Positions 53,232 through 62,829 of a DNA stretch of 64,000 nucleotides are shown in pieces. The translations under genes and the position numbers were made by a program. Under the pieces are notes generated by a model, which had not been told where the DNA came from, did no database searches, and saw only the letters and a list, made by a program, of their open reading frames with translations. Every line of letters begins with the position of its first letter. The stretch's first letter is position 1. This stretch comes from Lotus japonicus. Its lineage: Eukaryota > Streptophyta > Magnoliopsida > Fabales > Fabaceae. The stretch is taken from assembly GCF_012489685.1 (NCBI RefSeq), contig NC_080044.1, positions 79,718,732 through 79,782,731 on the forward strand, in the 5' to 3' direction.

Positions 53232-54059
53232 TTAATGAGATAAAGTTAATTAAAAAGTAAAGTAAAAACTTGTTGGATTTAGAAACTTGTTTATTTAGCA
53301 GTATTTTATAAAGCAAAATAAAACAAGAGAGTTGGATAGTGACATAATAAGATAAGAGTATAATAGATTTTTTATTTTTTGAAATTAATATTTTATTTTA
53401 CTATCAAAACTACCTATACGTTGGGTATAATTTTTGCGAACACTGAATTTTGCCTCGTGTCATTCCATTTCCACTCTTCATTTTATTCGTTATTTAAAAT
53501 AAAACCCAAAAAAATTAAAAAGCTGAAAAAAGATGTGAATTTTATACTTCATCATAGATTTCCTTCTCATGTAACACACATTGATCAATTTTTAAATATA
53601 AAATAGAATGAAAAGAACCACAAATTTAAAACTACCCATTCTCCCGGGTGGGGATCCTCTCATGTGGAGAAAAACTTGAGGAAATAATGTGAGTAAATCT
53701 CAACCATTCATTTCTTTTAAGATAGATCAAAGGCTAAAATTAAAAGAAGGTTAAATAGTGTGTCTTATGTGTGATGTACCCAATCATTTCCTAGTGTGGA
53801 TTAGATAGGGTTATGTGTGGTTACAATTACTTCTTCTATTTCCTTCACCTGTTCTCTGAGAATGAGCACCGCACAACCCACGGTGGCCATGGATGCCGAT
53901 GAGCAACTCGAATCACCCACGACAGCCAAGGACGCCGACGAGCACCGTACATCACCCACGGTGGCCATGGACGCCGACGAGCACCGCACATCAATCACGG
54001 AAGCCACTAGGTACCAACTGTTGCTCGGTTTTCTTTGCTCCATGTCTGCAATGCTTTAT

Positions 54060-54552
54060 CTCTTGGGGTTTTAAGTGCTTTGTCATTGTGGGTTTGGGTT
54101 TTAAGTGTTTTGTTGACATTAAATGGTTGTTTTGGTGGTGATCCCATGGGTTGTCGTGTTTGTGGGTGGTGGGGGTTATCTGTTTGCTAAAAGAAGGAGC
54201 TTGGTGGGCATGTGTGGGGTGCTGGCGTGAGTTTGGTGGGCATGTATAGGGTGGGTGCTTGATGAAAGGTGTTGTAATATTTTGTGTTGCCTTGCTGTGT
54301 TTGGACCATGTTGTGGTGCTGGTTTGGAATATCTAGTATATATAGGTATAGTTGGTTTGGTAGTTTTAAATTTCAATTCTTATGTGTGATGGGGATATGT
54401 AGTTTAATGAGGTGCGTTGAGGCTGGTTTTAAATTTCAATTCTTATGTATGCTGGGGGTATGTAGTTTAATGTAGTTTAATGTTGTAATATCTAGTTTAA
54501 TGTGGTTTAATGTTGTAATATCTAGTTTAATGTGGTTTGGAATATCTAGTAT
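54060..54552 (+). repeat. internal duplicated GT-rich segments in MULE intron
   Basis: The phrases TTTTAAATTTCAATTCTTATG, ATGTAGTTTAATG and GGTTTGGAATATCTAGTATA each occur two or more times between about 54320 and 54552, showing local duplication. Confidence 0.65.
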
Positions 54553-54762
54553 ATATAGGACCCTGATCTCTTTTCTTGTTTCTGCCCCTGTTGCTTAGTT
54601 TTCCTTTGTGCTTTTAGTGTTCTTTTTTACTTTTGCTGGCCTTATAATCCTAGTCTTGTGTGGATCCTTGGTGCTATGTTTTTGTATTGGTTCCTTGGGC
54701 TCTCTTTTTGCTCTTGGTTCCATTTCTATTTTAATAAAGTGTCTGTTTCCAAAAAAAAAACA
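54553..54762 (+). mobile_element. probable LINE 3' end inside the MULE intron
   Basis: A T/G-rich stretch (CCCTGTTGCTTAGTTTTCC ... TCTATTTTAATAAAGTGTC) ends in a run of 10 A at about 54753-54762, the look of a LINE 3' UTR with poly-A. The target-site duplication could not be established. Confidence 0.5.
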
Positions 54763-57158
54763 GCATATTTAGAATTTATGGTACATCTATTTTGTCATGC
54801 TTATTAAAGCTAGTTTTTGTATGTAAATTTTCATTTTTTCAACAGAATGTCAAATGATTTTGTTGCTGCACAAAGAACTTCAAATAAGGATGATGAATGG
54901 AAGCCTCAAGTAGGCCTACTATTCAACACTTTGGAAGAGGCATGGAAACTTTGGAATGGTTACGGTGGAAAAAATGGATTTAATGTTCGGAAGCAATATT
55001 TTAACAAGAACAAAGATGGAATGATATTGACTACTAGATATGTGTGCAGCAAAGAAGGAATTCGTAAACCCGATAAAAGGGATTGCTTGACAACTAATCA
55101 TCGGCTTGAGACAAGAACCAATTGTCCTGCAAGGATAGGACTCAAATACATGAAAGAGATTGGAAAGTATCAAATTCATGATGTTGTTGATGAGCATAAC
55201 CATTATCTGCATCTTCCAGAGACGACTCACATGCTAAAATCTCAGCGAAAACTATCACAAGTTCAAGCTCAAGAGATTGATTTAGCAGATGATTCAGTTA
55301 TCAAGCAAAGAGCTGTATTTGAACTAATGAGTAGACAAGTTGGCGGGAGAGAAAGCCTTGGTTACACACGGTTAGATCAAAAGAATTATCTTCGTGGCAA
55401 AAGATTGAGAAACATGGCATATGGGGAGGCTGGAAGCTTATTACGGCACTTTCAACAAAAACATATAGAAAACCCATCCTTCTATCATGGAGTCCAATTA
55501 GATGTTGATGAACAAATAACAAATATTTTTTGGGCTGATGCGAGAATGATTATGGACTATGAGTACTTTGGTGATGTTGTCTCTCTTGACACTACATATA
55601 GTACTAATAATGCATATAGACCTTTGGCTGTTTCAATGTGTTTTTAAGCAATTTGTTTAAATTTCTCAATCTTACTTCTTTTGCTTTATTGTGTTTGCAT
55701 AGGAAAACACTTGCCCCAATAACAATCTTGGTGTTTCAAGTTCTCAAGAGCAACCAATCAATCATGGTGATTCAAGCTCCCAAGTTCTCAGTAACAATCA
55801 CGAGTTACATAATATGATAACCCATGAAAGCACTCATAGTTTTACTAGACTATTAACTGTAAGTTTCCCCTTTTATTCATGTGCTTTAATAGTATATATA
55901 GTTATTACCTTTTCATTTTAAAAATTTAACTTTAACTATATTTTATTCTTTTTATAATATAGGCACCGCTTGATGACACATTTCTCCGATCACTAAGTTT
56001 TGACTTGAATCAAGTATCAAGTCATTTGCCAGGGTGGCTTCCTCAACATGATGGGTGTTAGATATGAAGAACCAACTTACATGACAACATTTTTTGTAAT
56101 TGTTAACATCATGGTGTCAATATAACAAACTTTTTTTGTAATTGTTTATATCAACCATAGGAGATATTAGATATGGTAGAAAGTATTAACAATGTTTTTT
56201 GGTGTTGTTCAGGTGTTAAGACATCAATTATTAACTGATATGACATCATTTTTTTTGTAATTGTTAAGTTTTAATATTGAGATGATAAGAAGAAGAAATA
56301 GTATGAAGTAGAATTATCTAATGTTTTTTTTTTGTAGTAAGATATGACAAGAAGTGGATTGAGATAAAGATATGTTTGAAAACATTTATTGGTTCAAAAT
56401 AAAAAATTATGAAAATGGTAGTCAGAAACTCAAAATACATGAGTTTTGAAATGCCATGTAAATATTTATTGGTTCCATAATAAAAATAAAAGCATCACGA
56501 AAATGAAGCTTTGCTGTTAACACTATTTACAAACTTACACGAAAATGAAGTGAAATTTGGCTGTGTTAATTTATAGTATAAGGACTACAAAAGCTCACTA
56601 GGAAATGATTGGGTACATCACACATAAGACACACTATTTAACCTTCTTTTAATTTTAGCCTTTGATCTATCTTAAAAGAAATGAATGGTTGAGATTTACT
56701 CACATTATTTCCTCAAGTTTTTCTCCACATGAGAGGATCCCCACCCGGGAGAATGGGTAGTTTTAAATTTGTGGTTCTTTTCATTCTATTTTATATTTAA
56801 AAATTGATCAATGTGTGTTACATGAGAAGGAAATCTATGATGAAGTATAAAATTCACATCTTTTTCAGCTTTTTAATTTTTTTGGGTTTTATTTTAAATA
56901 ACGAATAAAATGAAGAGTGGAAATGGAATGACACGAGGCAAAATTCAGTGTTCGCAAAAATTATACCCAACGTATAGATAGTTTTGATAGTAAAATAAAA
57001 TATTAATTTCAAAAAATAAAAAATCTATTATACTCTTATCTTATTTTATGTCACTATCCAACTCTCTTGCTTTATTTTGCTTTATAAAATACTGCTAAAT
57101 AAACAAGTTTCTAAATCCAACAAGTTTTTACTTTACTTTTCAATTAACTTTATCTCAT

Positions 57159-57187
57159 TAAACCCTAAACCCTAAACCCTAAACCCC
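57159..57187. repeat. interstitial telomere-type repeat (CCCTAAA)n
   Basis: TTAAACCCTAAACCCTAAAC continues to about four units of the Arabidopsis-type telomere repeat, ending AAACCCCC. It directly abuts the right end of the Mutator-like element. Confidence 0.85.
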
Positions 57188-57452
57188 CATTCTCCCATAC
57201 TTTTCCTCTTGATTTCCCATATCTTCAAAGTGTACCACACAATGCATTTTGTGTTGTGTTGACTGAAGACTGTACCTGCAATGTTCCATTTTCTCACATA
57301 AGCCAAATCTTCTTTCTCTGATCGATGCTTTTGCCTTTTTTTTTCCTTCCATTTCTTGCAAATGGAATAGCATTCAAGATGGACACAACACGACACTGAA
57401 CACATGGCTCAATTCAGAGAGCATATCTCTTGCTCTTTGATACCAAAAAAAA
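57188..57452. other. spacer between telomere-type repeat and TRIM
   Basis: No gene supported; open frames on the - strand lack domains. Confidence 0.4.
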
Positions 57453-57815
57453 TAAACTGTTAGAAGTCCGACATTGGCTAGAGATAGAGCATAGATAGCC
57501 TTTATAAGGGTAGTGCAAACCTTAACTCTTGAGCTAGCTTTTGTGGTTGAGTATAGGTCTCCCAATTTCTAATATGGTATCAGAGCCTATCCTAGATCCA
57601 TTTGTTGTTTGTTGTGGAGACTTCCCATATTCGGGGCACCCGTTGTTATTGATCTCACGTTCCAGGTTGTTCAGTCCTGGACGTGAGGGGGTGTGTTAGA
57701 AGTCCGACATTGGCTAGAGATAGAGCATAGATAGCCTTTATAAGGGTAGTGCAAACCTTAACTCTTGAGCTAGCTTTTGTGATTGAGTATAGGTCTCCCG
57801 ATTTCTAATATAAAC
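57453..57815 (+). mobile_element. complete TRIM retrotransposon with target-site duplication
   Basis: TAAAC at 57453-57457 and 57811-57815 is a perfect 5-bp duplication. The LTRs at 57458-57574 and 57694-57810 are 117 bp each, begin TGTTAGAAGTCCGACATTGG and differ at two positions seen (TGTGGTTG/TGTGATTG and CCCAATT/CCCGATT). Right after LTR1 is TGGTATCAGAGC (57575-57586), the primer-binding site complementary to initiator methionine tRNA. A purine-rich tract (GTGAGGGGG) precedes LTR2. The internal region of 119 bp codes for nothing. Confidence 0.92.
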
Positions 57816-58954
57816 AAACAATGAAATCCTTAATTAATTATAAAAGGGTTCGAGGTTTAATGTGTATTAGAATTTACAAGTACAAACACAACATTATTGT
57901 GCACAAAAAAGGGGTCAGGAGGCATTTCTTTTTTCCTTTTTTTCAAAAAGGGTACACTTACCTACCCCCCTTCCCCAATATATAGTTATATACAAACAGG
58001 GGGGGGACTTCATCTTCTAAAACCAAACCTCCAACTTATCACTCGCTTTCCTTTCACTAGCACACTTTCTCGGTTTCTCCTTCTCCCCTTCTATAAACCT
58101 TCACCTCATCACATAAACCCAGCTCCAACAAGCACCTCTTTATCCCAAACTTGTCACTGCTTCACCATCATCCAAAATCATCATCTTCTTCAACCCACCG
58201 TACCCCTGCACGTACTCCATTCTCTTCTCTTTTTTTTTTCACCGTCCTCGTTCTCCCACTCTATCACTCCCTTGCCGCGCTTTGTTCAGAGAAGGGGTTT
58301 TAGGTTAGATCTGAATCCGTTACTCTTTCTTTTGTTTGGAAAAAGAAAAAAATAATGGTTAAGGCCCAACATGTAGTTTAGGGTATCTTTATTTTAGTGG
58401 TAGTGTTAAGAACAAACCAAAAATAATTTTCTTAGACCATCATTATCCAAGAAACTCATTAGAAACCTAATTTAAATTTTTGTAATATCACGTCATTTAA
58501 ACCACTTTAATCAACTCTATTTATTTTTTACTCCAACCCAACAACTCTAAAAAGTTTCTTAAATTAACCCCACAATATACCTCACCTTTATATTTTTATT
58601 ATTTATATTTCATTTTAATTAATTCTTATTTTTTATTTATTTTTTAATCATTAAATTTGGAAAAGAAACTTTGAACAAAGTTTCTCACACACAAATAAAT
58701 GACAATGTACTTTTAGATTCCATGAACCGGTTAACTCGGCCAGTTTGGTTGAACCCGCGAGTCATTATTTTTTTCCCCGCTTGGAATCGATCTCGTTCCC
58801 TTGAGGTCTATAACTGTGAACCTTACCACTAAGCTAGCAAGTGTTTTTTTTCATTCCTTCGAAAAATAGCTAGCAAGTGTTTTGAAATTATAGTTACAAT
58901 TAATTATATATATAAACAGAAATAATAAGCAATACCAGCTTTTCACATTTTCAT
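57816..58954. other. spacer with a leader-like pyrimidine-rich stretch
   Basis: 57960-58340 is C/T-rich like a plant 5' UTR/promoter (a 152-codon open frame is proline/serine-biased without a domain), possibly a captured or orphan gene leader. 58430-58690 starts GACCATCATTATCCAAG after TTA, resembling a Harbinger-type MITE end, but the other end was not found. Confidence 0.4.
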
Positions 58955-60023
58955 ATTTATTTATATAAGTTTATTCATCATCATAGTATATAATTTGTAT
59001 AAAAAAACTTGCATAGTGTGCATCTTGATTCTATCATTTAACCATTTATTCATTTTCTATTATAGACTGTAATTGAAGAATAGGTTTTTTACATTTTTAT
59101 TTTATTTTATTTTATGTTAACTCTTGGATTTCATCATTAAAGTGTTTCTTTTACTATAACTAACATGATAGTGTCACCTTCAACAAACATGATACTATCA
59201 TGATGAAAATAAAAATTGTATTTTATTGAACAATCAATATATTATGATGGCACAAAATATGATGATTATAAAATATGAATTAGTCTACATTAAAAGTTGG
59301 ATGGTAAAAATTGATTTCAAGATGTTCCAAAAAATTACTAATTTCTTTCATTTATGGAGAATTATAATAGATGAAAATAAGCGGTAATATGTGAGAGATG
59401 TAAATTTAAATGAGTTATAAATGTAATAAAATAAGATAAATAGTCTTAGGTGTGTAAACCATGGTCCTTTCTTAGGTGTGTAAGACATAAAAATGGATCA
59501 TGGTAGTTTAAGAAAGACTATGGTAGTCTTAGTCTTATTGTCTTACAAACTTAAGATTACTTAATTTATATATTCCATTTATATTTAAATTTACATCTCT
59601 CATATTACCGCTTATTTTCTTCTATCATAATTCTCTATAAATGAAAGAAATGAAATGAGTTTTTTTTTAGTTTATCTTGAAAGAAATTTTTACCGTCCAA
59701 CTTTTAATTTATGCTTATTTATATTTTATCTTCATCATACTCATAATATATTGGTTGTTCAATAAAATATGATTATTATTTCCATCATGATAGTATGTTT
59801 GTTAAAGTGTTATTATTGTGTTAGTCATAGTAAAAAAATACTATAATTATGAAATTCTAGAGTTAACATAAAAAAAATTAAAATGAAAAGAAGTTATTCT
59901 TCAATTACATCCAATAAAAAATGAATAAGTGGTTAAATGATATAATCAAGAGGCTTAGATGCACACTGCACATGTCTATTTACAAATTGTATACTATAAC
60001 GATGAATAAGCAAAATAAATAAA
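58955..60023. mobile_element. long foldback (inverted-repeat) element of about 1.07 kb
   Basis: The left arm (about 58955-59450) and right arm (about 59550-60023) are imperfect inverted copies. Matching anchors include GTGTGCATC / GATGCACAC, ATCATTTAACCA / TGGTTAAATGAT, TGTAATTGAAGAATA / TATTCTTCAATTACA and GTAATATGTGAGAGATGTAAA / TTTACATCTCTCATATTAC. The centre around 59460-59540 holds CCATGGTC and small palindromes. No coding sequence. Confidence 0.7.
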
Positions 60024-60029
60024 AGAATT

Positions 60030-60592
60030 TGTAGAACTAGGGATGACAATGGAACCCGAACTCGTGGGGTCCGTTCGAGCCCGTACCCGATTTTACGGGT
60101 AAACCCCGATATGATTGGGTTTGGTACTGGTGAAACCTGCACCCGAACCCGAACCTGAACAATATATATGAAATTGTAAAACTACTCTTATATATCATGT
60201 TAATAACTTAATTTGTTAACAATTTGATCATATTTGAACGTTGCCCCGTATGATAGCTCAAGTGGTATGAGTTGGGGACATAAAGGTAGGATAGGGGGAG
60301 GTCCAGGAATCGATTCCTGGCAGGTGCATTTTATATTTCCGATGTACCAAAAAAATCATATTTGAACGTTAAGGTATCATATTTTTTTTGGCAAAAAAGA
60401 TATAAAAGTTTTTTTCACAACAAAATAAATACAAGTTGCATTTTATTTTGCAAAAAAATCTATATATCAAATTAGGTTAAGACATGAATTTGAGGCTACA
60501 ACGAGTTTGAATTTGGATTTAATATGAGAGTTTGAGTTTGGGATAGATAAAACTCGAGCCCGACCCGACCCGTTGTCATTCTTATGTGGAAC
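60030..60592. mobile_element. hAT-like non-autonomous element with GC-rich CCCGA ends
   Basis: Flanked by TGTAGAAC (60030-60037) and TGTGGAAC (60585-60592), an 8-bp duplication with one mismatch. Ends TAGGGATGACAATGG and (inverted) CCGTTGTCATTCTTA. Subterminal ACCCGAACCCGAACC and CGAGCCCGACCCGACCC are direct/inverse GC motifs. It carries a SINE insertion. Confidence 0.7.
60227..60370 (+). mobile_element. intact tRNA-derived SINE with perfect 16-bp target-site duplication
   Basis: ATCATATTTGAACGTT at 60227-60242 and 60355-60370. The body of 112 bp has the A box GATAGCTCAAGTGG, the B box region CAGGAATCGATTCCTGG, and ends CCGATGTACCAAAAAA. It is nested in the hAT-like element at 60030-60592. 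Confidence 0.88.
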
Positions 60593-60604
60593 AGTTATAA
60601 AAAG

Positions 60605-61015
60605 AGCCACAGGTCCGTTTTATGGAGATTGCCGCCGCGGTTGATGAACAGGACAAAGTGGAACTGGTGGGGCCACGCCGACAGAGTTGGGGTTGAGGTC
60701 AGTGCTGGTGGGAGTGGGAGGAGGAGTTGAATGAAGAGGAACAAGAACAACCACTGATAATTGGCTTCTGATTCTGCCATTGATTTGCGTATTTGTGTTC
60801 AGTGGGGTGGGAGATGAGAATTGAGAAATGTGGTGGGAATGGTGTGAGAGTGATGAGGTAAGGTTTTGTTCTTTGCCAATCACTCCCCTTTCACGCCATT
60901 TTTACACGAGGAATGAAATGAAATCATTGAATGAAGTCACGTGGAAGGGAATGAATTTACTATTTAGTTTTTTAGTGAGATTAAGGAAAATTCTTTTATA
61001 TATACACTAAGAAAA
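60605..61015 (-). pseudogene. truncated duplicate (promoter and exon 1 start) of the 49-kb secreted-protein gene
   Basis: On the - strand an ATG at 60780 begins MAESEANYQWLFLFLFIQLL, a signal peptide like that of the gene at 49148-50454. It continues through [12 protein letters not shown] and NLHKTDLW peptides. Homology stops at about 60607, right after the codons for DLW, and runs into unrelated sequence and a stop. The match extends upstream into the 5' flank (GGAAGGGAATGAATTTACTATTTAG-type stretch, about 60952-60975). The break lies within 15 bp of the hAT-like element, so insertion-linked truncation is plausible. A functional product is unlikely. Confidence 0.8.
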
Positions 61016-61064
61016 TAAAGTATTACTCCATTTTTCCTATACTACAACTATATAATAACTAATA

Positions 61065-61360
61065 CTCCCTCCGTTCCTTATTATAAGAACCAGATGAGGG
61101 GTATAACTTAGTTTTTTTTTATAAGAACTAATTCAGATTTTAAGGTGCATGAATTATATTTTGGCAACAATACCCTCATTTAATTGAGGTTTCTCTTTCT
61201 TTCCACTATGCAACTCATTAATGATAAGTAGAAATTAAGAAAAATAAGTTGGGGTAATTTTATAAAGTCAAGATAAATTTGAACAAATTTAATACTACCA
61301 ACCACTTTCTTAAGAGGTGTGCATTGGTGGATTGGTTCTTACATATAGGAACGGAGGGAG
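61065..61360. mobile_element. Stowaway-like MITE
   Basis: TA duplications at 61063-61064 and 61361-61362. Ends CTCCCTCCGTTCCTTATTAT and (inverted) ACATATAGGAACGGAGGGAG; internal AAGAACC / GGTTCTT complementarity extends them. 296 bp, non-coding. Confidence 0.8.
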
Positions 61361-61549
61361 TACTATTTTTATTTATTTTTTCTTATATTATATAACTGAT
61401 ACTTTTACAATTTTAAGAGAGCATTAATTATACTTTACTAATTAGATTGTTCCTTTCATTTATTGGTGGTAGGAAAATTGAAAAGTTAGAATTGATATTT
61501 CTTAACTAATACTTGTTCAACAACCTTAAAGTATCAGTTATATTACTTA

Positions 61550-61585
61550 CTAGGATTATACCCGTGCGATGCACGGAGCCAGATT
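61550..61585 (-). mobile_element. possible Helitron 3' terminus
   Basis: Read on the - strand: CCGTGCATCGCACGG hairpin, short spacer, then TATAATCCTAG followed by T. A GC hairpin about 10 nt before a CTAG end inserted next to T is the Helitron 3' signature. The 5' TC end and any Rep/helicase sequence were not located. Confidence 0.4.
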
Positions 61586-62555
61586 TCTTATTTCATTCAA
61601 GTTTATTCAAATCATCGTAATTAATGTATTAGTTATATTAATATTAATTAACATTAATAAATTATTTAAATGTAAGTGCATACTACTACTAATTTTATAA
61701 GTTCTTAGTTTTTTTTAGATATATAAGTTCTTAGTTGTTTGTTCTTAAATATCAAGTTAAAATTAGCTTTAAAAAAAAAAGTTAAAATTAGGCTTAACTG
61801 CACTTTTGGTCCCCCACTTATACTATTTGTGCGAAAATGATCCCTAAACTTAAAAATTACAATTCTAGTCCAATACGTTTACATCTGTTTGCACTTTTGC
61901 ACATCACACACGAGTCAAGAGAGTCTCACACACCATGAGATGTGTAAACCATCCGACCATTGGTCCAAGCCCAATAGCCCAGCACTCTTCTCAACGTGAC
62001 TCACTTGCAGTAATTTTGCACATGTAGCCGAAGCAGCACCTAGTCATCCCTTCCAAAATTATCTGCCTAATAGTTAAAGCTTAGTTAGAATATGCTTCTT
62101 GTTTTTTAAAAATAAATAAAATAGTTCACCCACCAAATCAAAAACTTTTGTAGCAGCAGCCATGACTACTACACCCCTTCTCAAAAACCATCACCGAAAA
62201 AGAATTTGGTTTGGAACTATCTAAGGTATCAGTCATGGCATCCACAAGCAAGCTTCCAGATTCAGCAGCTTACCCTAAGAAAGTCAGTGCTATAAGTTAG
62301 AAGAATGTCACAGTGCTGAACAAATGTTCTCTAGCCGTTCTGCAAGAAATCACAATGAATGCTAAAGTCATTGATAGTTGAAATTGTAAAGAAAGGTATA
62401 AATTCATGGAGAAGTTTATTTGGTTGGATTTATTAAGACACACAAGTAAAGGGAAGGTCATGAAGTGGAGAAGGAAGTAAAAAATCAAACAAATATGAAT
62501 TTCTGGAGGTTTTTCAAAGGAGGTTTAACCTCCCCTATATCAACTATGTTATTTT
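61586..62555. other. intergenic, repeat-rich, no gene seen
   Basis: 61790-61930 holds the phrase CTTAACTGCACTTTTGGTCC, typical of abundant plant repeat ends. No supported coding sequence; a 20-codon frame starting at 62162 is too short to call. Confidence 0.4.
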
Positions 62556-62829
62556 CTTGATTTATAGTGTTTACATTGCAGCAGTTTTTGACGCAATTTA
62601 ATATTAAGATTAAGTAAGAAAATTCAAACATTCTATTACACTTAAGCTTGATTTATAGTGTTTACATTGCAGCAGTTTTTGACGCAATCTAATATTAAGA
62701 TTAAGTAAGAAAATTCAAACATTCTACTACACTTAAGCTTGATTTATAGTGTTTACATTGCAGCAATTTTTGACGCAATCTAATATTAAGATTAAGTAAT
62801 AAAATTCAAACATTCTACTACACTTAAGC
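62556..62829. repeat. three tandem copies of a 91-bp repeat
   Basis: CTTGATTTATAGTGTTTACA begins units at 62556, 62647 and 62738. The copies are almost identical and each ends CATTCTA(T/C)TACACTTAAG. Confidence 0.92.

Larger units (their letters stand above)
53862..56061 (+). pseudogene. FAR1/FRS-like transposase gene with internal deletion
   Basis: Exon 1 (53862-54010) has the start codon and three near-tandem units of about 48 nt encoding AMDADEHRTSPT-like peptides. Its donor joins in phase to exon 2 at 54846. Exon 2 carries the FAR1 zinc-binding domain (WKPQVGLLFNTLEEAWKLW, YVCSKEG, CPARIGLKYM, DEHNHYL). It reaches the beginning of the MULE transposase domain (FWADARMIMDYEYFGDVVSL, TTYSTNNAYRPLAVSM) and then stops at 55645-55647. 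Most of the transposase core and the SWIM zinc finger are missing. Two acceptable C-terminal exons remain at 55703-55858 and 55963-56061 (FLRSLSFDLNQVSSHLPGWL). This is an internal deletion, so the element is probably non-autonomous. Confidence 0.75.
53232..57161 (+). mobile_element. Mutator-like (FAR1-type) transposon with 566-bp inverted repeats
   Basis: 53232-53796 and 56596-57161 are near-perfect inverted copies of about 565 bp. The outer tips are TTAATGAGATAAAG... / ...CTTTATCTCATTAA and the inner tips ...CATTTCCTAGTG / CACTAGGAAATG. Each contains CCCGGGTGGGGATCC. Between them is a FAR1-domain coding region. Long inverted repeats plus a FAR1/FRS-like gene are the marks of Jittery/FAR1-type Mutator elements. 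No 9-bp target-site duplication is evident, and the right tip abuts telomere-type repeats. Confidence 0.8.

Noticed and set aside
57458..57810. Cassandra-type TRIM with 5S rRNA in its LTR
   Set aside because: The LTR is only 117 bp and shows no 5S A-box/C-box motif, so it is an ordinary TRIM.
57897..58355. 152-codon + strand frame
   Set aside because: Pyrimidine-rich leader-like sequence giving a Ser/Pro/Leu-biased translation; no domain and no splice partner.
60243..60354. tRNA gene
   Set aside because: A and B boxes are present but there is no cloverleaf acceptor stem, and a target-site duplication and A-rich tail show a SINE.
62162..62226. possible coding start (MTTTPLLKNHHRK)
   Set aside because: Stops after about 20 codons and no convincing downstream exon was found.
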